Shown here piece after piece: positions 55,601 through 63,961 of a DNA stretch of 64,000 nucleotides; positions within the stretch are counted from its first letter, which is position 1; each line of letters opens with the position of its first letter. The stretch comes from Pelagibacterium lentulum (GTDB lineage Bacteria; Pseudomonadota; Alphaproteobacteria; Rhizobiales; Devosiaceae): assembly GCF_003992625.1 (NCBI RefSeq), contig NZ_RZMW01000048.1:62001-126000 (forward strand). Direction: 5' to 3'. The position numbers and the translations under genes are program-made. The notes below the pieces were generated by a model that worked only from the letters and a program-made list of their open reading frames with translations, did not search any database and had not been told where the DNA came from.

Positions 55601-56014
55601 GGGGAAACCCGAAATATCGATTTCGTGGATCGTCGGCTCGTCCGCATCCGATGGCAGCTTCGGTTTTGCCTTATCAACCCCGTCGCGTACCTCGCTCAAG
55701 GCTTCGGACGGGTCGAAATTGATGTCGAACTCAAGAAAGATCGATGCGTGACCGGTCGTGGAAGTCGAGCTGATATTGACCAGGCCGTCAATGTCGCGCA
55801 ACTCCGTTTCGAGAGGACGTGCCAGAAGTTGCTCGGCATCGGTGGGCGATACGCCTGTCATCGAAACCGAGACATAGTAATAAGGCACGTCAACGTTGGG
55901 CTGACTTTCCTTGGGCAGATTGATGTAAGCGGAGATGCCCGAGATGAGCAGCACCACCATGATCGTAAGGACAGTACGGGGACGCCTTAAGACGGATTCA
56001 AGAAAATTCAGCAT
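52649..56014 (-). CDS. RND efflux permease (AcrB/HAE1 type)
   Basis: This 1121-residue inner-membrane pump has twelve helices and two large periplasmic loops. Features include the opening FLESVLRRPRTVLTIMVVLL, the helix 4 proton-relay region GLVLTVGMLVDSAVVMVEYA with its Asp, GINNAII-like second half (IVVNNAIILIDTFNRF) and FSAILTLVLIPVLL. It is longer than AcrB by a C-terminal tail of about 70 residues (ending in a charged DEMTPDQREAARLIAND). The adaptor gene lies 2 bases upstream in the same operon; an outer-membrane channel gene is not adjacent. Substrates unknown; control probably by the PadR-type gene. Confidence 0.92.
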   Translation of the reverse strand: MLNFLESVLRRPRTVLTIMVVLLISGISAYINLPKESQPNVDVPYYYVSVSMTGVSPTDAEQLLARPLETELRDIDGLVNISSTSTTGHASIFLEFDINFDPSEALSEVRDGVDKAKPKLPSDADEPTIHEIDISGFPTISVSVFGEVPERTLLSYAEQLKDELEGIRTVREVELSGGRDEILSVNVDLLRLESYNLTTNELFDALARNNLVVPAGALDTGRGRFNLEVPGLIQTAQDVYTLPLKTVNGTVITFSDVATITRTYEDATTFTRVNGDPALILGVTKRTGTNIIENSQLVREVTERVTADWPEAIHTSFMIDQAVSAEEMLTGLENSVMTAIVLVMIVAVAMLGFRPAILIGLSIPVSFMTSFFILQMLGLTVNMMIMFGLVLTVGMLVDSAVVMVEYADRKISEGMERKEAFIRAARLMFAPIIASMATTIAAFLPLLLWPGIIGKFMSYFPIMVIVTLSASLLTAMVFIPVVGGLVARRKVSEAEKANAQAVAGNAAVDFDPKKVRGFTGGYVRFLATCIRHPIIVLVVIFGGVAGIFITYANNPTGVVAFPESEAEYATVAVTGRGNYSPVEVRDILIEVEQAILPVEGIAEMIMNFGSTGALGSVPNDTIGNFQLEFDPWKDRRPAGEIFADIRERVADISGVHIQLIELEGGPPAGKDINMRVEAQQYADLLPTVIRLRDYIENELGNTVDVEDGRPLPGIDWKVTIDREQAARFGVSVRELSPYVQLVTSGVTLGNYRPDDVNETVDIVVRLPEEQRTFDALDSMRIITQNGLVPVSNFIKREPAPKVASITRYNGMYAMNVLANVTGEDPATGRPVMAADKVAELRAWIDGQEWANGVQFHFGGADEQTQETNAFMAQAGIGVLFLMFLILLTQFNSFYQVFLTLSTVVLATAGVVLGMLITGQSFSAIMTGIGIISLAGIVVNNAIILIDTFNRFRSDGVETVAATLMTASQRLRPIMLTTITTVMGLIPMAIGLNLDFFNRVVEINGLSGAWWLHLTSAVIFGLTFSAILTLVLIPVLLAAPSIWKAQIIGIGRFVAAAWSFIMGLFIRPKTAVTADGVEVEFPDEMTPDQREAARLIANDVDTTGLVETEKNGVTVVSRQAAE

Positions 56015-56016
56015 TC

Positions 56017-57204
56017 CTAAGCCTCATCGCCACGGCTGACTCTGACAGTTTGCCCCGACTGAACATATTCCTGTCCAAGCGTGATAACTTCGGCGGTATC
56101 GGGCAGCCCGGTGAGCCAGACCCCGTCCCGTGTGTCGCGCAGAATTTCGATAGGATGGAACGCGACGATATTGCCCTCTTCGACAGTACGGATCCCGAGC
56201 ACGCCGTCACTGTCGAGGGTGAGAGCCGATTGCGGCAGCAAATGTGCCTGCTCGCTGCCGACCTGGATAAAGGCCTCGGCGGTGATGCCGTCACGGATGG
56301 CGCTGTCAGCATTGGGAATTTCGATCTCGATGCCAAAGGTGCGCGATGCCTGGTTTGCGGTCGCAGAAACGAACCGTACTCGCCCTACAGCTTCTTGGCC
56401 TGTCACCGTCGTAATCATGGCGTCTTCACCGACATCGAGTAAGCCAACGCGAGCTTCTGCCACTTCGCCGATAAAGACCATGGGATCGAGTTGCACAATA
56501 GTTGCACATTCAGAACCGGCGCTGAGCAAGGAGCCAACCGTTACCAGCGGGTCCTCAATGATCCCGGAAACTTCCGCATGAATCTCTGTGCGCTCGAATT
56601 CAGTGAGGGCTTCATCGTAATTGGCCTGGGCTGAAAGCAGAGCAACCTCGAACTGGCGAGCCGTATTGGCCGGAGCCACACCGCGTTCACGCAGGGCCCG
56701 ATTGTTTTCCAGATCGGCGCGAGCCTGTTCAAGAGCGGCCTCAGCGGTTGAAAGTTGCGCCTGCCGCGTACCCTGATTGAGCGTACACAGCAGATCGCCT
56801 TCATTCACGAACTCGCCTTTGGTCACATGAACTTGCCGCACGATACCGCTTGTTTCTGCGCGGGCCGCCACAACCGCATTAGCCTGCGTCCGGCCGCGCA
56901 AAGATATAATCAGAGGCATGTCTTCGGCATTTGATGTGACAACTCGGACGTTCATAACCGGTTCCGGCTCGGTCTGAGCCAATGCCACGGCTTCAGAGGT
57001 CTGTTCTTCTTCGTCTGAAGAAATGATGCCAACCGCTTCAAGGAAGCCGCGCAGTGGTCCACCGTCACCATCGACGACATCGATCATGGGGCGTTCACCT
57101 TGGCCCGGTCCACGCCCGCCTTCAACCAGCGTACCCGTAATCATCCAAGTGGCAATGCCCAGAACGATCAGAAATGCAATTCCGTATGACTTCAAAAAAC
57201 GCAT
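56017..57204 (-). CDS. RND periplasmic adaptor (MFP) subunit
   Basis: This is a 395-residue adaptor with an N-terminal membrane anchor (YGIAFLIVLGIATWMITGTL), the lipoyl halves (VVAARAETSGIVRQVHVTKGE and THAEVSGIIEDPLVTVGSLL-like segment, here IHAEVSGIIED), a helical hairpin of about 60 residues (AALEQARADLENNRALRERG) and the beta-barrel domain. It connects the RND pump to an outer-membrane channel. Start taken at ATG 57204; a TTG at 57219 is possible. Two bases separate its stop from the pump start. An inverted repeat lies about 95 bases upstream. Confidence 0.92.
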   Translation of the reverse strand: MRFLKSYGIAFLIVLGIATWMITGTLVEGGRGPGQGERPMIDVVDGDGGPLRGFLEAVGIISSDEEEQTSEAVALAQTEPEPVMNVRVVTSNAEDMPLIISLRGRTQANAVVAARAETSGIVRQVHVTKGEFVNEGDLLCTLNQGTRQAQLSTAEAALEQARADLENNRALRERGVAPANTARQFEVALLSAQANYDEALTEFERTEIHAEVSGIIEDPLVTVGSLLSAGSECATIVQLDPMVFIGEVAEARVGLLDVGEDAMITTVTGQEAVGRVRFVSATANQASRTFGIEIEIPNADSAIRDGITAEAFIQVGSEQAHLLPQSALTLDSDGVLGIRTVEEGNIVAFHPIEILRDTRDGVWLTGLPDTAEVITLGQEYVQSGQTVRVSRGDEA

Positions 57205-57298
57205 GGAAAGCGTCCCCAATATGCAGCAGAACTCCCTTGTTCGCTGCCAAAAATCCCATGCACACAGACATGCGCCCTGCTAGTGTGCTACTTATGTA

Positions 57299-57319
57299 AT
57301 ACACCAAATGCCGGTGTAT
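57299..57319. promoter_or_regulatory. Inverted repeat upstream of the RND operon
   Basis: ATACACC (57299-57305) and GGTGTAT (57313-57319) are perfect arms with a seven-base spacer, just before the adaptor gene and just after the PadR gene. A likely operator of the efflux operon. Confidence 0.6.
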
Positions 57320-57329
57320 CACAAGAGAG

Positions 57330-57896
57330 TTATTGCGCCGCGTCCGCCATAGGCTCATCGTCCTTTGCAAGTGCAAGTAACTCGCCCATATGGGCATTAA
57401 GTTGCTGACGTGCAACTTCAAGACAATCGATTCCGTAGCGCACCACCCATGCGTCATTGGCATGGGTGGGGCTATCGCCTTTGGTGACGTCTGATTCCAT
57501 CTGCTTGAGATCGGCAATTTCCTTGTCCAGTTCCGCCAAACGCTCATCGAGACGCTTGCGAACGAGGTCGCGCGGCAACAAATGCGCAAAGCGTGCAAAC
57601 ATCAGAAACGGGCTGCGAAAGACATCGGGGCCGAACGGCTCGCAAAGCGCAGCGACAAACGCTTCGCGTCCAGCATCGGTAATCGTATAGATTTTTTTGG
57701 ACGGCTTACCGGATTGATGCTCCACGCGGCTTGCAACCAGGCCGTCTTCTTCCAGTCGCGAAAGGGCAGGGTAAATCGAGCCGAAGCTCGCCTCGACAAA
57801 ATATGAGCACTCACCCTCGGTGCACATTTTGCGAATCTCATAGCCGCTTGCCTCCCGCGTATGCAGGATGGAAAGACAAAGGGTGCGTACGTTCAT
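57330..57896 (-). CDS. PadR-family transcriptional regulator
   Basis: This 188-residue regulator has the PadR winged helix: TLCLSILHTREASGYEIRKM, FGSIYPALSRLEEDGLV and GKPSKKIYTITDAGREAF, then a C-terminal coiled-coil dimerisation part (LDERLAELDKEIADLKQME). Start taken at ATG 57896. It precedes the RND operon on the same strand, with an operator-like repeat on each side, so it probably controls itself and the pump in response to a toxic compound. Confidence 0.9.
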   Translation of the reverse strand: MNVRTLCLSILHTREASGYEIRKMCTEGECSYFVEASFGSIYPALSRLEEDGLVASRVEHQSGKPSKKIYTITDAGREAFVAALCEPFGPDVFRSPFLMFARFAHLLPRDLVRKRLDERLAELDKEIADLKQMESDVTKGDSPTHANDAWVVRYGIDCLEVARQQLNAHMGELLALAKDDEPMADAAQ

Positions 57897-57906
57897 TGCT
57901 CTTCCT

Positions 57907-57954
57907 GCCAATCATATGTTGGTCAAGCATATGCCGGTCGTATATATGATTGGC
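57907..57954. promoter_or_regulatory. Long inverted repeat upstream of the PadR gene
   Basis: GCCAATCATAT (57907-57917) and ATATGATTGGC (57944-57954) are perfect 11-base arms around a 26-base spacer that itself holds the palindrome GCATATGC. This is directly upstream of the PadR start, the position of an autoregulatory site. Confidence 0.65.
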
Positions 57955-58105
57955 CGGCACATCGCAATAGTAACGTTGCTTATAGGGTTCTAGATCAAGT
58001 TTGACTATAGACATTCATCGGAAATGGTGGCGAAGCGGCTGCCGCCTGAGATCGCGCTTAACCGGACGTTACACTCTGTCGGCAGAGAGTCGGAAAAGAG
58101 ACCGA

Positions 58106-58978
58106 TCAACCCGATATGTCGATGTCAAGCCCGAGATCGAGCGGAGAGGCTGCCATGGTAATGCGGCTGGTGGAAATATAGTCCACCCCCGTCCGCGCGA
58201 TCGAAGCGACGCGCTCCAGCGTAACATTGCCCGACGCTTCGAGTTTCGCCCGTCCTTCGGTAATGGCCACTGCCTGAACGAGCGTGGGATTGTCCATATT
58301 GTCGAGCAGGACGGCATCGGCGCCGGCGTCAAGGGCCTCGCGCAACTGCTCGAGCGTATCCACTTCAACCTCTATCGCGACCAGATGACCTGCAAAGGCC
58401 TGCGCTGCCTTGATCGCGGCAGCAACGCTGCCAGCGACAGCAATGTGGTTGTCTTTGATAAGAATGGCATCGGATAGCCCGAAACGATGGTTGTGCCCGC
58501 CACCGCACCGCACCGCATACTTTTCCAGTGCGCGCAGACCGGGCGTGGTCTTGCGCGTGCAGCAAATATGAGCGCCGGAACCGGCAACGGCATCGACAAA
58601 GGCGCGGGTAAGCGTTGCGATGCCACTCAAATGGGTCATGAAGTTAAGCGCAACACGCTCGGACGACAGAATCGCCCTTGCATTGCCCGACACGCGCAAC
58701 AGTGCCTTGCCCGGCTCAATGGCGTCGCCATCGGCAGCGAGCGTTTCCACGTTGAGTGCGGCGCCCGATTGTGCAAAGGCCTCGCGCGCCAGATCGAAGC
58801 CGCAGACGATGCCTGCCTGCCTTGATTTGATCATCGCTTGGGCTGTCGCCTGCTGGTTGATTGTCGCCTGAGACGTTAGATCTCCGGCCTGTCCGAGATC
58901 CTCCGACAGAGCTGAAGCAACGGCCTGTTGCACCAGATGCGGAGGGAGCGCGGGCGGATAGGCACGGATTACGGACAT
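58106..58978 (-). CDS. nadC: Nicotinate-nucleotide pyrophosphorylase (quinolinate phosphoribosyltransferase)
   Basis: This 290-residue enzyme turns quinolinate and PRPP into nicotinate mononucleotide for NAD synthesis. Family blocks are EDLGQAGDLTSQATI, MTHLSGIATLTR, CTRKTTPGLRALEKYAVRCGGGHNHRFGLSD (spread over residues about 142-172), IKDNHIA, and EVEVDTLEQLREAL with DAVLLDNM. Start taken at ATG 58978. The oxidase gene upstream ends two bases before it, so nadC is the second gene of that unit; nadA and nadB are not here. Confidence 0.93.
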   Translation of the reverse strand: MSVIRAYPPALPPHLVQQAVASALSEDLGQAGDLTSQATINQQATAQAMIKSRQAGIVCGFDLAREAFAQSGAALNVETLAADGDAIEPGKALLRVSGNARAILSSERVALNFMTHLSGIATLTRAFVDAVAGSGAHICCTRKTTPGLRALEKYAVRCGGGHNHRFGLSDAILIKDNHIAVAGSVAAAIKAAQAFAGHLVAIEVEVDTLEQLREALDAGADAVLLDNMDNPTLVQAVAITEGRAKLEASGNVTLERVASIARTGVDYISTSRITMAASPLDLGLDIDISG

Positions 58979-58980
58979 GA

Positions 58981-60132
58981 TCAGAATGTTCCAGGGACGA
59001 GATTGTGTTTGCCGACATTGTTGATGTCGCGCTCGCCACACAGGGCCATGGTGATGTCGAGTTCCTTGCGGATGATGTCCAGCGCGCGCGTAACACCCTT
59101 TTGCCCACCGGCCCCCAGGCCATAAAGCCACGGACGTCCGATATAAACGCCCTTGGCACCCAGGCACAGGGCGCGCATGACATCCTGTCCCGAGCGGATG
59201 CCGCCATCCATATGCACTTCTATCCGGTCGCCAACCGCATCGACGATTGCGGGGAGCGCAGCAATCGAGGAGGGAGCGCCATCCAACTGGCGGCCACCGT
59301 GATTGGAAACGATGATCGCGTCGGCGCCGGTCGCGAGGGCCATGCGCGCGTCCTCAGCATCCATAATGCCCTTGAGGATGATTTTCCCGCCCCAACGCTC
59401 CTTGATCCAGGCGATATCGGCCCAATTGAGTTGAGGGTCGAACTGCTCGGCTGTCCAGGAGGAAAGGGACGACAGATCGCCAACATTCTGGGCGTGCCCA
59501 ACAATGTTGCGGAACGTGTGGCGCTTGGTGCCCAGCATGGACAGACACCATTGCGGGCGCGTCGCAAGCTGGAACATTGTGTTGAGATTGATTTTCGGCG
59601 GGGCGGACAAACCGTTGCGCAGATCCTTGTGCCGCTGGCCCAGAATCTGCAGATCAAGTGTGACGACAAGCGCCGAGCAATTGGCTGCCTTTGCGCGATC
59701 GATAAGGTTGGCGATGAAATCGCGATCCTTCATCATGTAGAGCTGAAACCAGAAGGGCTTGCCACCGATGGCCTCGGAAACGTCTTCGATCGAGCATATG
59801 CTCATGGTTGAGAGCGTAAAGGGGATGCCCGCTGCAATGGCGGCTTTCGCGCCAAGCATTTCCCCATCGGGATGTTGCATGCCCGATAGTCCCGTCGGCG
59901 CAATGGCTACCGGCATCGAAACATCCTCGCCGACCATCCTTGTGGCAAGTGACCGGTTGGTCATGTCCACGGCCACGCGCTGACGGAAAAGGATTTTGGA
60001 AAAATCGGCTTCGTTGGCGTTGTAGGTGCCTTCGGTCCAGGAACCGGAATCGGCATAATCGAAGAACATGCGTGGCACGCGGCGCCTCGCACGTTCCTTC
60101 AAATCATCGATTGTCAGCGCTGGACCTGGCAT
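58981..60132 (-). CDS. lldD: FMN-dependent alpha-hydroxy-acid oxidase (L-lactate dehydrogenase type)
   Basis: This 383-residue TIM-barrel flavoprotein has the family opening LKERARRRVPRMFFDYADSGSW, then APTGLSGMQHPDGE and the catalytic His in SNHGGRQLDGAPS (IVSNHGGRQLDG), with Arg in MDGGIRSGQDVMRAL. It oxidises a 2-hydroxy acid such as lactate, passing electrons to quinone. The name lldD is by family; other 2-hydroxy acids are possible. Head of a two-gene unit with nadC (two bases apart). The reason for the pairing is unclear. Confidence 0.88.
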   Translation of the reverse strand: MPGPALTIDDLKERARRRVPRMFFDYADSGSWTEGTYNANEADFSKILFRQRVAVDMTNRSLATRMVGEDVSMPVAIAPTGLSGMQHPDGEMLGAKAAIAAGIPFTLSTMSICSIEDVSEAIGGKPFWFQLYMMKDRDFIANLIDRAKAANCSALVVTLDLQILGQRHKDLRNGLSAPPKINLNTMFQLATRPQWCLSMLGTKRHTFRNIVGHAQNVGDLSSLSSWTAEQFDPQLNWADIAWIKERWGGKIILKGIMDAEDARMALATGADAIIVSNHGGRQLDGAPSSIAALPAIVDAVGDRIEVHMDGGIRSGQDVMRALCLGAKGVYIGRPWLYGLGAGGQKGVTRALDIIRKELDITMALCGERDINNVGKHNLVPGTF

Positions 60133-60225
60133 GCTCCCGCTCTCCCCTGCAGAATCTACTCTGCACTCAATAGCGGGAGGCGGGAGAAGAAAAAAGTACG
60201 TTTATGCCGCAGCTTGCAAGAAGGA

Positions 60226-60372
60226 TCAGTTGCCTTCGACCGAAAGACCTTCCTCGTTGATCTCGATCTGGATCCCACTGGGCTGGGATTCCTGCTGGTA
60301 TGCGTAAATTGCAAACCCGATAACCACGACAATCAAGGCACCCAAAAGCAAATACAATGTATTGCGGCTCAT
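60226..60372 (-). CDS. 48-residue single-helix membrane protein
   Basis: This is a small protein with one hydrophobic segment (TLYLLLGALIVVVIGFAIYAY) at residues about 5-25 and a polar tail (SGIQIEINEEGLSVEGN). Start taken at ATG 60372, preceded by GGAGAG at good distance; a longer frame to 60444 has no such signal. The form of helix plus acidic tail is met in other alphaproteobacteria as an unnamed small protein. Function unknown. Confidence 0.65.
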   Translation of the reverse strand: MSRNTLYLLLGALIVVVIGFAIYAYQQESQPSGIQIEINEEGLSVEGN

Positions 60373-60557
60373 TAAACTCTCCAAAGTAAAAATAAAAAAG
60401 CAGCTCCTAGAAACGCCTTCAGACGCTGTTGGTTCCGTCTGCATTTTTACCTTGCGTTAGTGCTGGCACCGAAAATCGGGAAATTGCGCCATTTCATTCA
60501 CCCTTGCTTTAGGCGTTCGCACCGAAACTCCGCGCGCATGAGGGAGGACGCTGGAAA

Positions 60558-62702
60558 ATGAGTCGAGTGGGGACGTCGACGATTTCTGACAATTTATCGG
60601 ACAAGGACGTTGTAGCTGCAGCTTTGGAATCCATGCCGTATGGCTTTGCAATCTGGAGTTCCGATCTCCGGTTGAAAATTTTCAACCGGAAATACGCTGC
60701 CAATTTCGGTCTGGATGTTTCGGACCTGACGGTCGGCATGAGCGTGAGAAATCTATGCACGCTGATTATAGAAGCGGGCAACTATTTCGGATTGAAGCCA
60801 TCCGATCTGCTGCGCAAGTTGAAGCATCGCACAACATCGAGCGCCAAAGGAAACGCGAAGTACTACGAGCAGGTTCTGCGCGACCGGAATATTCGTTCAA
60901 GCTATGAGTATCGGCCAGGGCTCGGCTGGCTCATAACCCATGAAGATGTTACTGACGCGACGGATCATATTGTCGCTCTCGAGAAACGTGAAAGGGAACT
61001 GCAAAGGCAAGCCATGCGGTTTGAAACCGCAGTCAACAACATGGCACACGGGCTGTGCATGATCGATGCAGACCACAAGCTGGTGATCTGCAACGAAAAT
61101 TATGCCGCACTTTACGAACTGCCCGAGCATCTGCAACAGCGCGGCACGCTTTTGTCCGACATTCTCGACTATCGATTTGAAAACGGTATGCGGCCCAACG
61201 CCGGGCCGATGGCCTTCCTGCGGCGGCGCGTACAGACGATTGCCGACCGCAAGCGTGCTATCGATATCTGCGAGTTTGAAAACGGCAAGATCATCTCGGT
61301 GATCCATCAACCTATGCCGGATGGGGGCTGGGTGGAAACGCACCAGGACATAACCGAGCAGCGTCGATCCGAAGCGCGTATCCATCATCTTGCGCGGCAT
61401 GACGCTTTGACGGACCTGCCCAACCGAACGCTTTTCAATGAAGAAATGGCGATGGCGGAATCGCGCGTCAAACGCGGGGAAATGATGGCCGTGCTCTGCT
61501 TTGACCTTGACCATTTCAAGATCATCAACGATACGCTCGGCCACGGCGTCGGAGACGAAGTGCTGCGACAGGTGGCCAAGCGCATTAACACGACCAAGCG
61601 CGATCACGAAACCGCAGCACGATTAGGGGGCGACGAGTTTGCCTTGCTGGCAGGGCCGATCAAAGGTCCAACCGATGTCGCAGCGCTCGCCGAGCGCATC
61701 ATTCGCGCCGTCAGCGAACCGCTGGAAATCGATGGGCATCGCGTGATGATCGGCACTTCCATCGGCATTGCCATTGCGCCCCATGACGGCCAGACCGGCA
61801 ACGAACTGATGAAAAACGCCGATCTGGCGCTCTATCGTGCCAAGGGCGACGGGCGCGGCAATTTCCGGTTCTTCGAGAAGGGCATGGACGACATCATGCA
61901 GCATCGCCGCATGATCGAAAGCGGGTTGAAGCTCGGGTTGACGCGTGGTGAGTTTTCGCTGGTCTTCCAGCCGCTCATGGATCTGGACAAGAATCGCATT
62001 TCCTGCATGGAAGCCTTGCTGCGCTGGGAACATTCCGAAATGGGCGTGATTTCGCCTGGCGAGTTCATTCCCATTGCCGAGGAAATCGGCTTTATCGTGC
62101 CGCTGGGCGAGTGGGTTTTGACCGAAGCCTGCCGCGTCGCTGCAGGCTGGCCCGAAGACATCAGCGTTGCCGTCAATCTCTCACCAGTTCAATTCAAGAG
62201 TCAGAGGTTGCTTGAAACGGTACAGCGGGTGCTGCGGGAAACCGGACTGCCAGCCAGCCGGCTGGAACTGGAAATCACTGAATCCGTCATGATTTCCGAT
62301 TCCGAACAGACCGTGGAAGTTCTTCATGCCCTGCGTTCGCTGGGTGTGCGGATTTCGATGGACGATTTCGGCACCGGTTATTCCTCGCTTTCCTATCTGC
62401 GTTCTTTCCCCTTCGACAAGATCAAGATCGATCGCTCGTTTATCGAGGATGTCGGGGCGCAGGACGCCAATATGGAAATCATCAAGGCAGTTATTGCGTT
62501 GGGCCGCAGCCTGGGCATGGCAACGACGGCTGAGGGCGTCGAAACCGAGGCACAACTGGATGCTGTGCGCGCTCATGGCTGTAACGAAATCCAGGGCTTC
62601 CTGTTCTCCCGGCCTCTGGTGGAGAAAGATGCCCTGGAAATGATACAGGCCATGGCAGCCCCAAAGCTGCTTAACGCTCCGCTACGGCAGAAGGCCGGTT
62701 AA
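60558..62702 (+). CDS. PAS-GGDEF-EAL cyclic di-GMP protein
   Basis: This is a 714-residue signalling protein. Two PAS-like domains (residues about 20-130: SMPYGFAIWSSDLRLKIFN; about 150-265: AVNNMAHGLCMIDADHKL) come before a GGDEF domain with GGDEF at 357-361 and an EAL domain with E485-A-L and DDFGTGYSSLSYL. Both catalytic motifs are intact, so it may make and/or break cyclic di-GMP. The inhibitory I-site just before GGDEF reads RDHE rather than RxxD. No membrane helix, so it is cytoplasmic. It converges with the DadA-like gene, the ends overlapping by four bases. Confidence 0.9.
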   Translation: MSRVGTSTISDNLSDKDVVAAALESMPYGFAIWSSDLRLKIFNRKYAANFGLDVSDLTVGMSVRNLCTLIIEAGNYFGLKPSDLLRKLKHRTTSSAKGNAKYYEQVLRDRNIRSSYEYRPGLGWLITHEDVTDATDHIVALEKRERELQRQAMRFETAVNNMAHGLCMIDADHKLVICNENYAALYELPEHLQQRGTLLSDILDYRFENGMRPNAGPMAFLRRRVQTIADRKRAIDICEFENGKIISVIHQPMPDGGWVETHQDITEQRRSEARIHHLARHDALTDLPNRTLFNEEMAMAESRVKRGEMMAVLCFDLDHFKIINDTLGHGVGDEVLRQVAKRINTTKRDHETAARLGGDEFALLAGPIKGPTDVAALAERIIRAVSEPLEIDGHRVMIGTSIGIAIAPHDGQTGNELMKNADLALYRAKGDGRGNFRFFEKGMDDIMQHRRMIESGLKLGLTRGEFSLVFQPLMDLDKNRISCMEALLRWEHSEMGVISPGEFIPIAEEIGFIVPLGEWVLTEACRVAAGWPEDISVAVNLSPVQFKSQRLLETVQRVLRETGLPASRLELEITESVMISDSEQTVEVLHALRSLGVRISMDDFGTGYSSLSYLRSFPFDKIKIDRSFIEDVGAQDANMEIIKAVIALGRSLGMATTAEGVETEAQLDAVRAHGCNEIQGFLFSRPLVEKDALEMIQAMAAPKLLNAPLRQKAG

Positions 62703-63961
62703 TTCCGGATCGAATTGCCGGTAAACCGTTCCATCGAGAAGGGCTTGATGTCTATGACCGGCTGCTCGCCGGTCATGGCTTCCGCCAGCACCCGGCCGGT
62801 TGCGGGCCCAAGGGTAAAGCCATGATGGGCATGTCCGATGGCCACCCACAGCCCCTTGTGCTTCGTTGCCGGTCCGATGATCGGCATCATGTCCGGCGTA
62901 CAGGGGCGGGCCCCTTTCCAGGGGCTAGGGTCGAGCTGTTTGTCGAGCGGGAAAAGATCGCGCGCCTTGCGCTCAGCCTTGCCAAGCTGGATAGGGGTGG
63001 GCGCTGAATCGCGCAGCGCAAATTCCGCGCCGGTGGTCAGGCGGATACCTTTCTGCATAGGCGCCAGCAGATAGCCCACTTCCGCGTCGAGCAGCCAGTT
63101 GTTGAGCACTGCATTGCCTTGTGTGCTGTAGTGCATGTGATAGCCACGCTTGACGAAAAGCGGCAGCCGGTAGCCAAGAGGCTCCAGAAATTCCGGTGCC
63201 CACGGACCAAGTGTCACGACAGCTTCTCTTGCCGTGACGGTCTGATCCTTGAGGACAAGTGACCATTCATCTTTCCCTGAGTCCAGACGCTGGGCCTCGC
63301 CTGTGACGATCTTGCCGCCCATGGATTTGAAAAGCTCGGCATAAGCCGCAACCAGTGCGCCGGGATTCTTGACGGTCCATGGATCTGTCCAGTGTACGGC
63401 ACCGGCCATCTTGATTTTCAGGTGCGGTTCCAGGCTTGCCAACTGGCTCGGCTCCACAACGCGGTGGTTGATGCCGTAAAGCTCGAAATCCATGCGCGCG
63501 TTTTCCAGCGCTTCGCCCAGAGCCTTGTCGGTGCGATAGGCAAGGAGCCAACCCTTCTTCACAATCAGGTCTTCAACCCCTGCGGCGGCAATGAAGTCGG
63601 CATGCTCATCGATGGAGCGGGCAATCAGCGGGGCATAGCTTTTGACGATGCGCTTGTAATGATTGGGCGCGGATTCCCACCAATAACGCGCCAGCGCTGG
63701 CGCGAATCTGGGCAGGGCCAGCGGATCGTAGCGCGCGGCAGTGCTCAAGTGCATACCGACCTGAACCAGCGTCGCAAGATCGCGGGGGAACGCATGCGGC
63801 CTCACGCCTTCACGCTGGATAATCCCGGCATTGCCAAAGGACGTCTCTTTACCGGGGTCGGCCCTGTCCACCAAAACCACAGAGCGGCCGCGCCGCAAGA
63901 GATGAATGGCCGTCGATACGCCAACGATGCCGGCACCGAGAACGAGAACATCTTGGGTCAT
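62699..63961 (-). CDS. FAD-dependent D-amino-acid dehydrogenase-like oxidoreductase
   Basis: This 420-residue DAO-family flavoprotein has the dinucleotide fold VLVLGAGIVGVSTAIHLLRRG at the N terminus, SFGNAGIIQREGV, and the C-terminal FAD-closing block AIGHAHHGFTLGPATGRVLAE. This resembles DadA (small D-amino-acid dehydrogenase), which feeds electrons to the quinone pool, but related glycine or opine oxidases share the pattern. It converges with the GGDEF-EAL gene (ends overlap by four bases). Start ATG 63961, close to the right end of the window. Confidence 0.85.
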   Translation of the reverse strand: MTQDVLVLGAGIVGVSTAIHLLRRGRSVVLVDRADPGKETSFGNAGIIQREGVRPHAFPRDLATLVQVGMHLSTAARYDPLALPRFAPALARYWWESAPNHYKRIVKSYAPLIARSIDEHADFIAAAGVEDLIVKKGWLLAYRTDKALGEALENARMDFELYGINHRVVEPSQLASLEPHLKIKMAGAVHWTDPWTVKNPGALVAAYAELFKSMGGKIVTGEAQRLDSGKDEWSLVLKDQTVTAREAVVTLGPWAPEFLEPLGYRLPLFVKRGYHMHYSTQGNAVLNNWLLDAEVGYLLAPMQKGIRLTTGAEFALRDSAPTPIQLGKAERKARDLFPLDKQLDPSPWKGARPCTPDMMPIIGPATKHKGLWVAIGHAHHGFTLGPATGRVLAEAMTGEQPVIDIKPFSMERFTGNSIRN

